Source: Salipiger mucosus DSM 16094 (GTDB lineage: Bacteria; Pseudomonadota; Alphaproteobacteria; Rhodobacterales; Rhodobacteraceae). From it: a stretch of 32,546 nt of DNA. Shown piece after piece: positions 24,290-31,894 of this stretch; position 1 is the stretch's first letter; the number at the start of each line of letters is the position of its first letter. The translations under genes and the position numbers were made by a program. Under the pieces are notes generated by a model. That model was not told where the DNA came from. It worked only from the letters and a program-made list of their open reading frames with translations, and did not search any database. Where the stretch lies: assembly GCF_000442255.1 (NCBI RefSeq), contig NZ_KE557275.1, positions 1 through 32,546 of the forward strand. The letters run 5' to 3'.

Positions 24290-24943
24290 TCAGGGCAGCC
24301 CGGCGGCGATCTGCTCCATGCCCTGCACCACGTCGGCCTCCATCGCCGCGGCGGCGGCGCCTGCGTCGCCCGCGTCCAGCGCGGCCAGCAGGTCCTTGTG
24401 GCGGTCGGGCAGCGCCTGCGTGCCCAGCCGACCGCAGACCACCCGCAGCGAGGGCCCGAAGCGCAGCCAGAGCCCCTCGACCAGGCCCGAGAGCACCGGC
24501 GCCGCGGCGATGGCGTTCAGCTCGGCGTGAAAGCGGTGATTCTCGACGAGGTAGCCGCGCAGGTCGCCCCCCGCGATGGCCGCGTCGAGCCGCGCGTCGA
24601 TCTCGGCCAGCCGCCGCAGGTCCGCCGCCGAACACCGCTGCGCCGCGCGCTGCGCCAGTCGCGGCTCCAGCGCCACGCGGGCCTCGGTCAGTTCCGACAC
24701 GGTGGCGGCGTCCAGCACCGGCACGATGATCCGCCGGTTGCCCCGGAAATCCAGCGCCCCCTCGGCGGTCAGTCGCCGCAGCGCCTCGCGCACCGGCGTC
24801 ATGCCCGCGCCCAGGTCCGAGACCAGCCCCTGGATCGTCACCGGCTGCCCCGGCGCCATCTCGCCGAAGAGAATCATCTCGCGCAGCCGCCGGTAGACGA
24901 CCTCATGCGCCGGCGGCCCCGCGCTGCCTGCCCGGTCCTTCAT
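24290..24943 (-). CDS. GntR-family transcriptional regulator, FCD (FadR) subfamily
   Basis: A 217-residue regulator. The winged helix-turn-helix spans about residues 10-75 (VVYRRLREMILFGEMAPGQ, LVSDLGAGMTPVREALRRL, ALDFRGNRRIIV). The FCD ligand domain follows: NHRFHAEL gives N135 and H139, and RHKDLLAAL gives H182. The usual third histidine, in the AMxxH position, is Asp (D204, MEADV), so metal or ligand binding may be altered. The ATG at 24943 follows GGGAGG; a GTG just before it is also in frame. It lies between the aminotransferase and the divergent potF operon, and matching palindromes occur upstream of both, so it probably represses polyamine use until an inducer appears. Confidence 0.92.
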   Translation of the reverse strand: MKDRAGSAGPPAHEVVYRRLREMILFGEMAPGQPVTIQGLVSDLGAGMTPVREALRRLTAEGALDFRGNRRIIVPVLDAATVSELTEARVALEPRLAQRAAQRCSAADLRRLAEIDARLDAAIAGGDLRGYLVENHRFHAELNAIAAAPVLSGLVEGLWLRFGPSLRVVCGRLGTQALPDRHKDLLAALDAGDAGAAAAAMEADVVQGMEQIAAGLP

Positions 24944-25018
24944 CACCTGCCTCCCGACTGATCACGGCCCCCGAGAACCCGGCTTGCCAAGCAGGCCGGT
25001 GCCGTGGAAACATCACCC

Positions 25019-25040
25019 ATGTTGCCAGCCAAGGCAACAT
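25019..25040. repeat. Perfect inverted repeat over the potF -35 region
   Basis: ATGTTGCC (25019-25026) and GGCAACAT (25033-25040) pair perfectly over a six-base spacer. It covers the potF -35 element and abuts the ATTTGATCAAAT palindrome. It could be a second operator for a different regulator, for example an activator. Confidence 0.5.
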
Positions 25041-25050
25041 TTGATCAAAT
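25022..25050 (+). promoter_or_regulatory. Sigma-70 promoter of the potF operon
   Basis: TTGCCA (25022-25027), 17 bases and TCAAAT (25045-25050). The -10 lies inside the palindrome. A start near 25057 leaves a leader of about 40 bases before the ATG at 25097. Confidence 0.5.
25039..25050. promoter_or_regulatory. Probable GntR operator upstream of potF
   Basis: ATTTGATCAAAT is a perfect 12-base palindrome, AT-rich in a GC-rich region, covering the potential -10 of the transporter operon. It is between the divergent gntR and potF genes, so gntR may also be autoregulated. Confidence 0.65.
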
Positions 25051-25096
25051 GCAGGAACCAGGGGCGCGAAGACCCCGGGACCAACGGGAGCCAATC

Positions 25097-26182
25097 ATGA
25101 AGACACCCCTTACGCTGACGGCCTCCGCCGTCGTGCTGACCGCGGGCCTCGCCCAGGCGCAGGAGGTCCGCGTCTACAACTGGTCGGACTACATCGACGA
25201 GGACCTGCTCGCCGAGTTCGAGGAAGAGACCGGCATCGAGCTGATCTACGACGTCTTCGACAGCAACGAGGTGCTCGAGACCAAGATGCTGGCGGGCGGC
25301 TCGGGCTACGACGTGGTGGTGCCCACCGGCACCTTCCTGCAGCGCCAGATCGCCGCGGGCGCCTTCCAGGAGCTCGACAAGTCGAAGCTGCCCAACCTCG
25401 AGAACATGTGGGACGTGATCGAGGAGCGCACCGCGAAGTACGACCCCGGCAACGCCTACTCCATCAACTACATGTGGGGCACCACCGGGCTGGGCGTGAA
25501 CGTCCCGATGGTCAAGGAGATCCTCGGCGAGGACGCTCCGGTGAACAGCTGGGACCTGGTCTTCGACCCCGAGAACATGGAGCAGCTCGCGGAGTGCGGC
25601 GTCATGTTCCTCGACGCGCCGGCCGAGATGATCCCCGCCGCGCTCAACTACATCGGCGAGGACCCCGACAGCCACGAGCCCGAGGTGATCGAGCAGGCCG
25701 AGGGCGTCTTCATGCCGATCCGCCCCTACATCCAGAAGTTCCACAGCTCGGAATACATCAACGCGCTGGCCAACGGCGACATCTGCGTGGCGGTCGGCTG
25801 GTCGGGCGACATCCTGCAGGCCCGCGACCGCGCGGCCGAGGCCGACAACGGCGTCGAGATCTCGTATTTCGCGCCCAAGGAGGGCGCGCAGATGTGGTTC
25901 GACCAGATGGCCATCCCGGTCGACGCCCCGAACCCGGATGCCGCGCACGAGTTCCTGAACTTCATCATGGACGCCGAGAACATGGCGCAGGCCTCGAACT
26001 ACGTCTACTACGCCAACGGCAACGAGGCCTCGCAGGAATACCTCAACGAGGACGTGATCGGCGACCCGGCGATCTACCCGGACGCCGAGGCGCTGGACAA
26101 CACCTTCACCACCACGCCCTACCCGCCGCGCGTGCAGCGCACGGTCACGCGCCTCTGGACCAAGATCAAGTCGGGCACCTGA
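25097..26182 (+). CDS. potF: Polyamine ABC transporter substrate-binding protein (PotF/SpuD type)
   Basis: A 361-residue periplasmic binding protein that captures putrescine or a related polyamine for import. The signal peptide is MKTPLTLTASAVVLTAGLAQA, with the mature start near QEVRVYNW. Residues in the positions of the E. coli PotF pocket are present: W29, S30, D31 and Y32 (NWSDY), E177 (APAEM), W235 and D238 (GWSGD), and F268 and D269 (MWFDQ). This supports a diamine ligand. GGGAG precedes the ATG at 25097. It heads the potFGHI-type operon, divergent from gntR, with a strong regulatory zone upstream and a hairpin immediately after its stop that separates it from the ATPase gene. Confidence 0.94.
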   Translation: MKTPLTLTASAVVLTAGLAQAQEVRVYNWSDYIDEDLLAEFEEETGIELIYDVFDSNEVLETKMLAGGSGYDVVVPTGTFLQRQIAAGAFQELDKSKLPNLENMWDVIEERTAKYDPGNAYSINYMWGTTGLGVNVPMVKEILGEDAPVNSWDLVFDPENMEQLAECGVMFLDAPAEMIPAALNYIGEDPDSHEPEVIEQAEGVFMPIRPYIQKFHSSEYINALANGDICVAVGWSGDILQARDRAAEADNGVEISYFAPKEGAQMWFDQMAIPVDAPNPDAAHEFLNFIMDAENMAQASNYVYYANGNEASQEYLNEDVIGDPAIYPDAEALDNTFTTTPYPPRVQRTVTRLWTKIKSGT

Positions 26183-26194
26183 GCCCGGTCCTCC

Positions 26195-26221
26195 GTCCCG
26201 TGCCGCCCGGCGGCGCGGGAC
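26195..26221. terminator. Intercistronic hairpin between potF and the ATPase gene
   Basis: GTCCCGTGCCG and its partner CGGCGCGGGAC form an 11-bp stem with one G-T wobble and a five-base loop, starting 13 bases after the potF stop. No T run follows. Such hairpins often protect the binding-protein mRNA and reduce expression of the downstream transporter genes. Confidence 0.6.
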
Positions 26222-26246
26222 CTTCCTCCGCGACAGGACACCCTGC

Positions 26247-27368
26247 ATGGCCCAGACCGCCTTCGCCCCCTGGGACGATCCGGACGAGCGCCCGCTCATC
26301 GAGTTCCGCGGCGTCTCGAAGCGCTTCGGCGATTTCACCGCGATCGACGACCTGACGCTCAACATCTTCGAACGCGAGTTCTTCGCCCTGCTCGGCCCCT
26401 CGGGCTGCGGCAAGACCACGATGATGCGGATGCTGGCGGGCTTCGAAAGCGTGACCGAGGGCCACATCTGGCTGGGCGGACAGGACATCATCGACATCCC
26501 GCCGAACAAGCGGCCGGTGAACATGATGTTCCAGAACTACGCGCTCTTCCCGCATCTGTCGATCTGGGAGAACATCGCCTTCGGCCTCAAGCGCGAAGGC
26601 CGCCCGAAGGACGAGATCGCCGCCCGCGTCGACGAGATGCTGCGCCTCACCCGGCTGGGGCGCTTCGCCAAGCGCAAGCCGCACCAGATCTCCGGCGGCC
26701 AGCGGCAGCGCGTGGCGCTGGCGCGCAGCCTCGCCAAGGCGCCCAAGCTGCTGCTCCTCGACGAGCCGCTGGGCGCGCTCGACCGCAAGCTCCGCGAGGA
26801 GACCCAGTTCGAGCTCATGGACATCCAGGAAAAGACCGGCACCACCTTCGTGATCGTCACCCACGACCAGGAAGAGGCCATGACCGTCGCCTCGCGCATC
26901 GCCGTGATGGACGAGGGCCGGCTGGTGCAGGTCGCCACCCCCGACGTGATCTACGAGGCCCCCGCCAGCGTCTACGTCGCGGACTTCATCGGCGACGTGA
27001 ACATCGTCGAGGGCCGCGCCACACCCGAGGGCGCCGGCCTGCGCATCGACTGGGCCGAGGGCCAGGCGCCCATCGCCGCCCGCAGCGACAGCGCCTTCGC
27101 GCGCGGCCAGTCCTGCCATTTCGCCATCCGCCCCGAGAAGGTCACCATCGACACCGAACGCCCGGACCGCCCCAACGCCTTCCGCGGCAAGGTCATCGAC
27201 ATCGCCTACCTCGGCAACATCTCGACCTACCACGTCGAGCTCGCGGGCGGGCAGATGATCAAGGCGCAGATGGTCAACGCCCGCCGGCTCGCCAACCGCC
27301 AGATCACCTGGGACGACGAGGTCTGGGTCGGGTTCACCGAGACCGCCGGCGTCGTGCTCGAGGGCTGA
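26247..27368 (+). CDS. potG: Polyamine ABC transporter ATP-binding protein (PotA/PotG type)
   Basis: A 373-residue ABC ATPase. Walker A is GPSGCGKTT (about residues 52-60), the Q-loop lies near MMFQNYALFPHL, the signature is SGGQRQRVALARSL, Walker B is LLLLDEPLGALD and the H-loop is VTHDQEEA. The C-terminal TOBE regulatory domain (about 245-373) ends in WVGFTETAGVVLEG. It dimerises and drives transport through the two permeases encoded next. The ribosome site (ACAGGACA) is weak, matching lower expression than potF. Only four bases separate it from the next gene. Confidence 0.96.
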   Translation: MAQTAFAPWDDPDERPLIEFRGVSKRFGDFTAIDDLTLNIFEREFFALLGPSGCGKTTMMRMLAGFESVTEGHIWLGGQDIIDIPPNKRPVNMMFQNYALFPHLSIWENIAFGLKREGRPKDEIAARVDEMLRLTRLGRFAKRKPHQISGGQRQRVALARSLAKAPKLLLLDEPLGALDRKLREETQFELMDIQEKTGTTFVIVTHDQEEAMTVASRIAVMDEGRLVQVATPDVIYEAPASVYVADFIGDVNIVEGRATPEGAGLRIDWAEGQAPIAARSDSAFARGQSCHFAIRPEKVTIDTERPDRPNAFRGKVIDIAYLGNISTYHVELAGGQMIKAQMVNARRLANRQITWDDEVWVGFTETAGVVLEG

Positions 27369-27372
27369 CCGG

Positions 27373-28263
27373 ATGCGCCGCGTCGTCCTCATCGCCGTGC
27401 CCTACCTCTGGCTGCTGGCGCTCTTCCTCGTCCCCTTCGTGATCGTGCTCAAGATCTCGCTCTCGGACATCGCGCTGGCGCGCCCGCCCTACCTGCCGCA
27501 GCTCGACCTCTCGGCCGGCTGGCAGGGGGTCCGCGAGTTCCTCTCCGGCCTCGACCTCGAGAACTTCGTCTTCCTGACCACCGACGACCTCTACTGGAAG
27601 GCCTACCTCAGCTCGCTGCGCATCGCGCTCGTCTCGACCCTGCTGACGCTGCTCGTGGGCTACCCCATCGCCTACGGCATGGCCCGCGCCGCGCGCGAAT
27701 GGCGCCCGACGCTGCTCATGCTGGTGATCCTGCCCTTCTGGACCTCCTTCCTGATCCGCGTCTACGCCTGGATGGGAATCCTCTCGACCGAGGGCGTGCT
27801 CAACAACGTGCTGCTCTTCCTCGGCGTCATCGACGAACCGCTGCAGATCATGAACACCAACACCGCGGTCTACATCGGCATCGTCTACACCTACCTGCCC
27901 TTCATGATCCTGCCGATCTACGCGGCCCTGGAAAAGATGGACGACAGCCTGCTCGAGGCCGCCGAGGACCTCGGCTGCTCGCGCCTGCAGGCGTTCTGGC
28001 TGGTGACCTGGCCCCTCTCGCGCAACGGCATCGTCGCGGGCTGCTTCCTCGTCTTCATCCCGACCATCGGCGAATTCGTCATCCCCTCGCTGCTCGGCGG
28101 CTCCGACACGCTGATGATCGGCAAGGTCCTCTGGGAGGAGTTCTTTTCCAACCGCGACTGGCCCGTCGCCTCGGCGGTGGCGGTGGTCCTGCTGGCGATC
28201 CTGATCGTCCCGATCATCCTCTTCCAGCGCAACGAACAGAAGGCGCGGGAGGCCGAGGGATGA
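27373..28263 (+). CDS. potH: Polyamine ABC transporter permease (PotB/PotH type)
   Basis: A 296-residue inner-membrane permease with about six helices, starting at VPYLWLLALFLVPFVIVLKISL. The cytoplasmic EAA loop that touches the ATPase is EAAEDLGCSRLQAFWLVTWPLS, followed by G-rich FIPTIGEFVIPSLLGGSDTLM. A large periplasmic loop follows the first helix, typical of PotB/PotH. It lies directly after the ATPase gene; the gap to the next permease (79 bases) contains a single copy of the dispersed 25-bp repeat. Confidence 0.95.
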   Translation: MRRVVLIAVPYLWLLALFLVPFVIVLKISLSDIALARPPYLPQLDLSAGWQGVREFLSGLDLENFVFLTTDDLYWKAYLSSLRIALVSTLLTLLVGYPIAYGMARAAREWRPTLLMLVILPFWTSFLIRVYAWMGILSTEGVLNNVLLFLGVIDEPLQIMNTNTAVYIGIVYTYLPFMILPIYAALEKMDDSLLEAAEDLGCSRLQAFWLVTWPLSRNGIVAGCFLVFIPTIGEFVIPSLLGGSDTLMIGKVLWEEFFSNRDWPVASAVAVVLLAILIVPIILFQRNEQKAREAEG

Positions 28264-28273
28264 GCGCCCGGAT

Positions 28274-28298
28274 CTTCTTCTTGTTCCAAATACGCAAA
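28274..28298 (+). repeat. Single copy of the dispersed 25-bp repeat
   Basis: This is an exact reverse complement of the arm at 22720-22744 and is placed in the gap between the two permease genes, 11 bases after the first stop. It has no inverted partner here, so it cannot make the long hairpin; only the repeat unit is present. Confidence 0.75.
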
Positions 28299-28342
28299 CA
28301 CGCGGTCCCGGCGCCGCGCACCGTCGGCGGAGGGGCGCGCCC

Positions 28343-29161
28343 ATGAGACGCTTTTCCTGGTTCAACGCCACCTCGCTGACCCTGGGCTTCGCCTTCCTCT
28401 ACCTGCCGATGATCCTGCTGGTGGTCTACAGCTTCAACGAAAGCCGCCTCGTCACCGTCTGGGCCGGCTTCTCGACGAAATGGTACGGCGAGCTGCTGCG
28501 CGACCAGGAGTTCCTCGACGCCGCCTGGGTCACGGTCAAGGTCGCGGTCTTCTCCTCGACCATCGCCACGGTGCTCGGCACCATGGCCGCCTACGTCATG
28601 GTGCGCGCCGGGCGCTTCTGGGGCCGCACGCTCTTTTCCGGCATGATCTACGCGCCGCTCGTCATGCCCGAGGTCATCACCGGCCTCTCGCTGCTGCTGC
28701 TCTTCATCGGCCTCGGGATCGACCGCGGGGTCTTCACCATCGTGCTGGCGCATACGACCTTCTCGATGTGCTACGTCTCGGTGGTGGTCTCCTCGCGGCT
28801 CGCCAACTTCGACCGCTCGCTCGAGGAGGCCGCGCTCGACCTCGGCTGCTCGCATTTCGCGGCCTTCCGCCTCGTGACCCTGCCGATCATCGCGCCCGCG
28901 GTGATCTCGGGCTGGCTGCTGGCCTTCACGCTCTCGCTCGACGACCTCGTGATCGCCAGCTTCACCACCGGCCCCTCGGCCACGACGCTGCCGATCCGCA
29001 TCTTCTCGGCCATCCGGCTTGGGGTCTCGCCGCAGATCAACGCGCTCTCGACGCTGCTGATCGCCGTGGTGACGCTGGGCGTCATCACCGCCTCGATCAT
29101 GTCGAAACGCGCGGCGGTGGCGCAGGCCCGCGACGAACAGGCGGCGATCCGCGCCGAATGA
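28343..29161 (+). CDS. potI: Polyamine ABC transporter permease (PotC/PotI type)
   Basis: A 272-residue inner-membrane permease, with six predicted helices from SLTLGFAFLYLPMILLVVYSF on. The EAA loop is EAALDLGCSHFAAFRLVTLPII, then WLLAFTLSLDDLVIASFTTGP, a signature of PotC/PotI. It pairs with the PotH-like protein to form the channel. GGAGG precedes the ATG. The last codons overlap the start of the FAD oxidase gene by four bases (ATGA), so import and oxidation are co-expressed. Confidence 0.95.
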   Translation: MRRFSWFNATSLTLGFAFLYLPMILLVVYSFNESRLVTVWAGFSTKWYGELLRDQEFLDAAWVTVKVAVFSSTIATVLGTMAAYVMVRAGRFWGRTLFSGMIYAPLVMPEVITGLSLLLLFIGLGIDRGVFTIVLAHTTFSMCYVSVVVSSRLANFDRSLEEAALDLGCSHFAAFRLVTLPIIAPAVISGWLLAFTLSLDDLVIASFTTGPSATTLPIRIFSAIRLGVSPQINALSTLLIAVVTLGVITASIMSKRAAVAQARDEQAAIRAE

Positions 29162-30477
29162 AACGCCTCTACGAGCCGCCCGCCTACGGCCCGCAGGGCG
29201 CCTGCTGGTGGGCCGGGACCGTCCCGCCCGGCGCCTGGCCCGCCCTGCCCGGCCCGCGCCACACCGAGGTGGCGGTGATCGGCGGCGGCTTCACCGGCCT
29301 CTCCGCCGCGCTGCACCTTGCCGAAGGCGGCGCCGAGGTCACCCTGCTCGAGGCCGAGCACCCCGGCTACGGCGCCTCGGGGCGCAACGGCGGCTTCTGC
29401 TGCCTCGGCGGCGCCAAGGCCAGCGACGCCCAGCTTCGCCGCCAGTATGGCGAGGACGGCCGGACCGCCTGGCGCGCCACCGAGACCGCCGCCGTCGCGA
29501 CCGCCGCGCGCCTCATCGCCGAGCACGGGATCGAGGCCGACACCCATTCCGAGGGCGAGACCCTGCTCGCCCACAGTCCCCGCGCCTGGCGCGCGCTGCA
29601 GTCCGGCGCCGACGGCGTCGAGGCCGACCACGGCGTCACCCCGCGCCTGACCCCGCCCGAAGGCCTTGCCGCCGAGGGGCTGGGCGGCCCTTTCCACGGC
29701 GCCATGACCGTGCCGCAGGGCTTCGCGCTCAATCCGCGCAAGTATCACGCGGGCCTCGCCCGCGCCGCGCAAACTGCCGGCGCCACGCTGCATGCCCACA
29801 CGCCGGTCACCGCGCTGCGCCGCAACGGGCGCTGGCAGCTCGACACGCCGCGGGGACGGCTCACCGCCGACCGCGTGATCCTCGCCACCAACGGCTATTC
29901 CTCCGAGGATCTGCCCGACTGGCTGCGCGCCCGCTACCTGCCGGTGCAATCCTCGGTCATCGTCACCGAACCGATCTCGGCCGAGCGGCAGCAGGCGCAG
30001 GGCTGGACCTCGCGCCAGATGGCCTACGACACGCGCTTTCTGCTGCACTACTTCCGGCTCATGCCCGACAACCGCTTCCTCTTCGGGATGCGCGGCGGGC
30101 TCACCGCCACGCCCCGCGCGCAGGCGGCGATCTCGAAACGCATCCGCGCGGATTTCACCGCGATGTTCCCGGCATGGCGCGAGGTCGCGGTGGCCCACGA
30201 ATGGGCGGGCCTCGTCTGCCTGATGGCGAATCTCACGCCCTTCGCGGGGCCGGTGCCCGATCACCCGGGCCTCTTCGCGGGCCTCGGCTACCACGGCAAC
30301 GGCGTCGCGATGGGCAGCCACGCGGGCACGATCCTCGCCGACCTCGCGCTCGGCCGCGCCCCGCGCGGCCCCTGGCCCGAGGCCATGCGCCGCCCGCCGA
30401 AACGCTTTCCGCTGGGCCGCTGGCGGCGGGCGCTGCTCGCCCCGGCCTATGCCGTCGCCGGGGCGCTGGATCTCTGA
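29158..30477 (+). CDS. FAD-dependent amine oxidase, PuuB-like (DAO family)
   Basis: A 439-residue flavoprotein of the D-amino-acid oxidase/glycine oxidase superfamily. The FAD motif VAVIGGGFTGLSAALHLAEGG is near residues 38-58, with E as ribose ligand in TLLEAEHPGYGASGRNGGF. The C-terminal FAD closure is LFAGLGYHGNGVAMGSHAG. The closest described function is PuuB, which oxidises gamma-glutamylputrescine; however no gamma-glutamylputrescine synthetase (PuuA) or dehydrogenase (PuuC) is in the window, so a free amine or another N-substituted substrate is possible. It overlaps potI and ends four bases before the oppositely oriented DMT gene. Confidence 0.9.
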   Translation: MKRLYEPPAYGPQGACWWAGTVPPGAWPALPGPRHTEVAVIGGGFTGLSAALHLAEGGAEVTLLEAEHPGYGASGRNGGFCCLGGAKASDAQLRRQYGEDGRTAWRATETAAVATAARLIAEHGIEADTHSEGETLLAHSPRAWRALQSGADGVEADHGVTPRLTPPEGLAAEGLGGPFHGAMTVPQGFALNPRKYHAGLARAAQTAGATLHAHTPVTALRRNGRWQLDTPRGRLTADRVILATNGYSSEDLPDWLRARYLPVQSSVIVTEPISAERQQAQGWTSRQMAYDTRFLLHYFRLMPDNRFLFGMRGGLTATPRAQAAISKRIRADFTAMFPAWREVAVAHEWAGLVCLMANLTPFAGPVPDHPGLFAGLGYHGNGVAMGSHAGTILADLALGRAPRGPWPEAMRRPPKRFPLGRWRRALLAPAYAVAGALDL

Positions 30478-30481
30478 AGGG

Positions 30482-31396
30482 TCAGCCGTGCGGCGTCATG
30501 GTTGGCCGCGCGCGCATCCGCTGCAGGCCCAGGTAACGCTCGCGCAGGATGATCGCGATGCCCGAGGCGATCACGATGGCCGATCCCGCGAGCATCGCCA
30601 GCGTCGGCACCTCGCCGAAGAAGACGTAGCCGATCACGATGGCGAAGAGGATCGAGGCATAGTCGAAGGGCGCCAGCAGCGCCGCCTCGGCGCCGCGATA
30701 GGCCGAGGTGATGCAGATCTGCGCCACGCCCCCGATCAGCCCGGCGGCGATCAGCATCCACAGCGTGCCGGTCTCGGGCATGACCCAGCCGAAGGGCGCG
30801 GTGAAGAGCGACAGCACCGTCGTGGTGACGGTGAAGTAGAAGACCACCGCCGCCACCTGCTCGGTCTGCACCATGCGCCGGATGTGGATCTGCACCAGCG
30901 CCCGGAACACCGCCGAGGCCAGCACGCAGATCACGCCCAGCATCGCCGCGCCCTCGACCGTGTCCAGCGTCAGCCGCGGCCAGAGCACGATCAGGACGCC
31001 CACGAGGCCGACGATCACCGCGCTCAGGCGAAAGATCCGCACCTTCTCGCCCAGCAGCATCGCGGCGAAGATGACCGTCATCAGCGGCGCGGCATAGCCC
31101 AGCGCCGTGACCTCGGGCAGCGGCAGCAGCCCCAGCGCGGCAAAGTTCAGCCCCATCGCCGACGAGCCCACCAGCCCGCGCACGATGTGCATCCCCGGCC
31201 GCCGCGTGCGCAGCCCCGTCGCCAGCTCGCCCCGCAGGACCAGCCAGCCGATGATCACCGGCAGTGCCAGGAAGGAGCGGAAGAACACCGCCTCGCCCAC
31301 GGGCACCTCGTCCGACGCGGCCTTGATGAGCGATGCCATGACGACGAAGAGGACGACGGAGGCGATTTTCAGCGCAATGCCGCGCAATGAGGACAT
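30482..31396 (-). CDS. EamA/DMT superfamily transporter
   Basis: A 304-residue protein with ten predicted transmembrane helices in two EamA repeats. The first starts at SLRGIALKIASVVLFVVMASLIKAA and includes VGEAVFFRSFLALPVIIGW; the second includes MLGVICVLASAVFRALVQI through ILFAIVIGYVFFGEVPTLAMLAG. Members export metabolites such as amino acids or take up small molecules; the substrate here is unknown. GGAG precedes the ATG at 31396. It is convergent with the polyamine operon and separated by 109 bases from the upstream gene on the same strand. Confidence 0.93.
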   Translation of the reverse strand: MSSLRGIALKIASVVLFVVMASLIKAASDEVPVGEAVFFRSFLALPVIIGWLVLRGELATGLRTRRPGMHIVRGLVGSSAMGLNFAALGLLPLPEVTALGYAAPLMTVIFAAMLLGEKVRIFRLSAVIVGLVGVLIVLWPRLTLDTVEGAAMLGVICVLASAVFRALVQIHIRRMVQTEQVAAVVFYFTVTTTVLSLFTAPFGWVMPETGTLWMLIAAGLIGGVAQICITSAYRGAEAALLAPFDYASILFAIVIGYVFFGEVPTLAMLAGSAIVIASGIAIILRERYLGLQRMRARPTMTPHG

Positions 31397-31505
31397 GAAG
31401 GCTCCGGGGCGTGAATACCGCCTTAGTGAACCCCCGCGACAAAAAGTGCAATCGCAAGGCCGGGTTCGCAGTATGCAGACCCGCCCCGCGCCTGGCGCAA
31501 GGCGC

Positions 31506-31883
31506 TCAGCCGGTCTCGAGGCAATGCCGCCGGAACGCCCGCTTGAGCATGTCCAGCTCGGCCCGCAGCAGGTCCACCTCGGCCCGGATGTCGTCGCCCG
31601 CCGCCTCGCCCGCGATCACGGTGAAGGTCTCCAGCGTCTCGCCCGCCTCGGCGTCGTTGATGAGAAAGGTCCGCACCCCGTCGCCCACCGCCTCGACCGG
31701 CACCGGCACCTCGATCGCCCAGCGCCCCGCGGCCCCGGCCTGCGCCACGATGACCCCGCGCACCGGCGCCCCCTCCAGCGTCACCGCGATCTCGGGCGGC
31801 GGCGCGTCGTCGCGTTCCGCCACGATCAGCCCCTCCCAGGTGCCCTCGCGAAAGCGCGTCTTGGTCAGCGTGTAGGCGCTCAT
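31506..31883 (-). CDS. Hypothetical protein, 125 aa
   Basis: I do not recognise a domain. The first about 90 residues look like a beta-sandwich (TKTRFREGTWEGLIVAE, IAVTLEGAPVRGVIV, RWAIEVPVPVEAVGDGVRTFLIND). The last 30 form an amphipathic helix (AEVDLLRAELDMLKRAFRRHC) likely to form a coiled coil. The start MSAYTLTK at 31883 follows GAGGAG at good spacing; ATG 31898 overlaps the previous stop by ATGA and is an alternative (adding five residues). It is directly downstream of the gene cut by the window end, so they probably form an operon. Confidence 0.65.
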   Translation of the reverse strand: MSAYTLTKTRFREGTWEGLIVAERDDAPPPEIAVTLEGAPVRGVIVAQAGAAGRWAIEVPVPVEAVGDGVRTFLINDAEAGETLETFTVIAGEAAGDDIRAEVDLLRAELDMLKRAFRRHCLETG

Positions 31884-31894
31884 GGCATGGCTCC

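Noticed and set aside
25013-26524. 503-codon open frame on the minus strand
   Set aside because: Antisense to potF and the ATPase gene; no known domain and no ribosome site.
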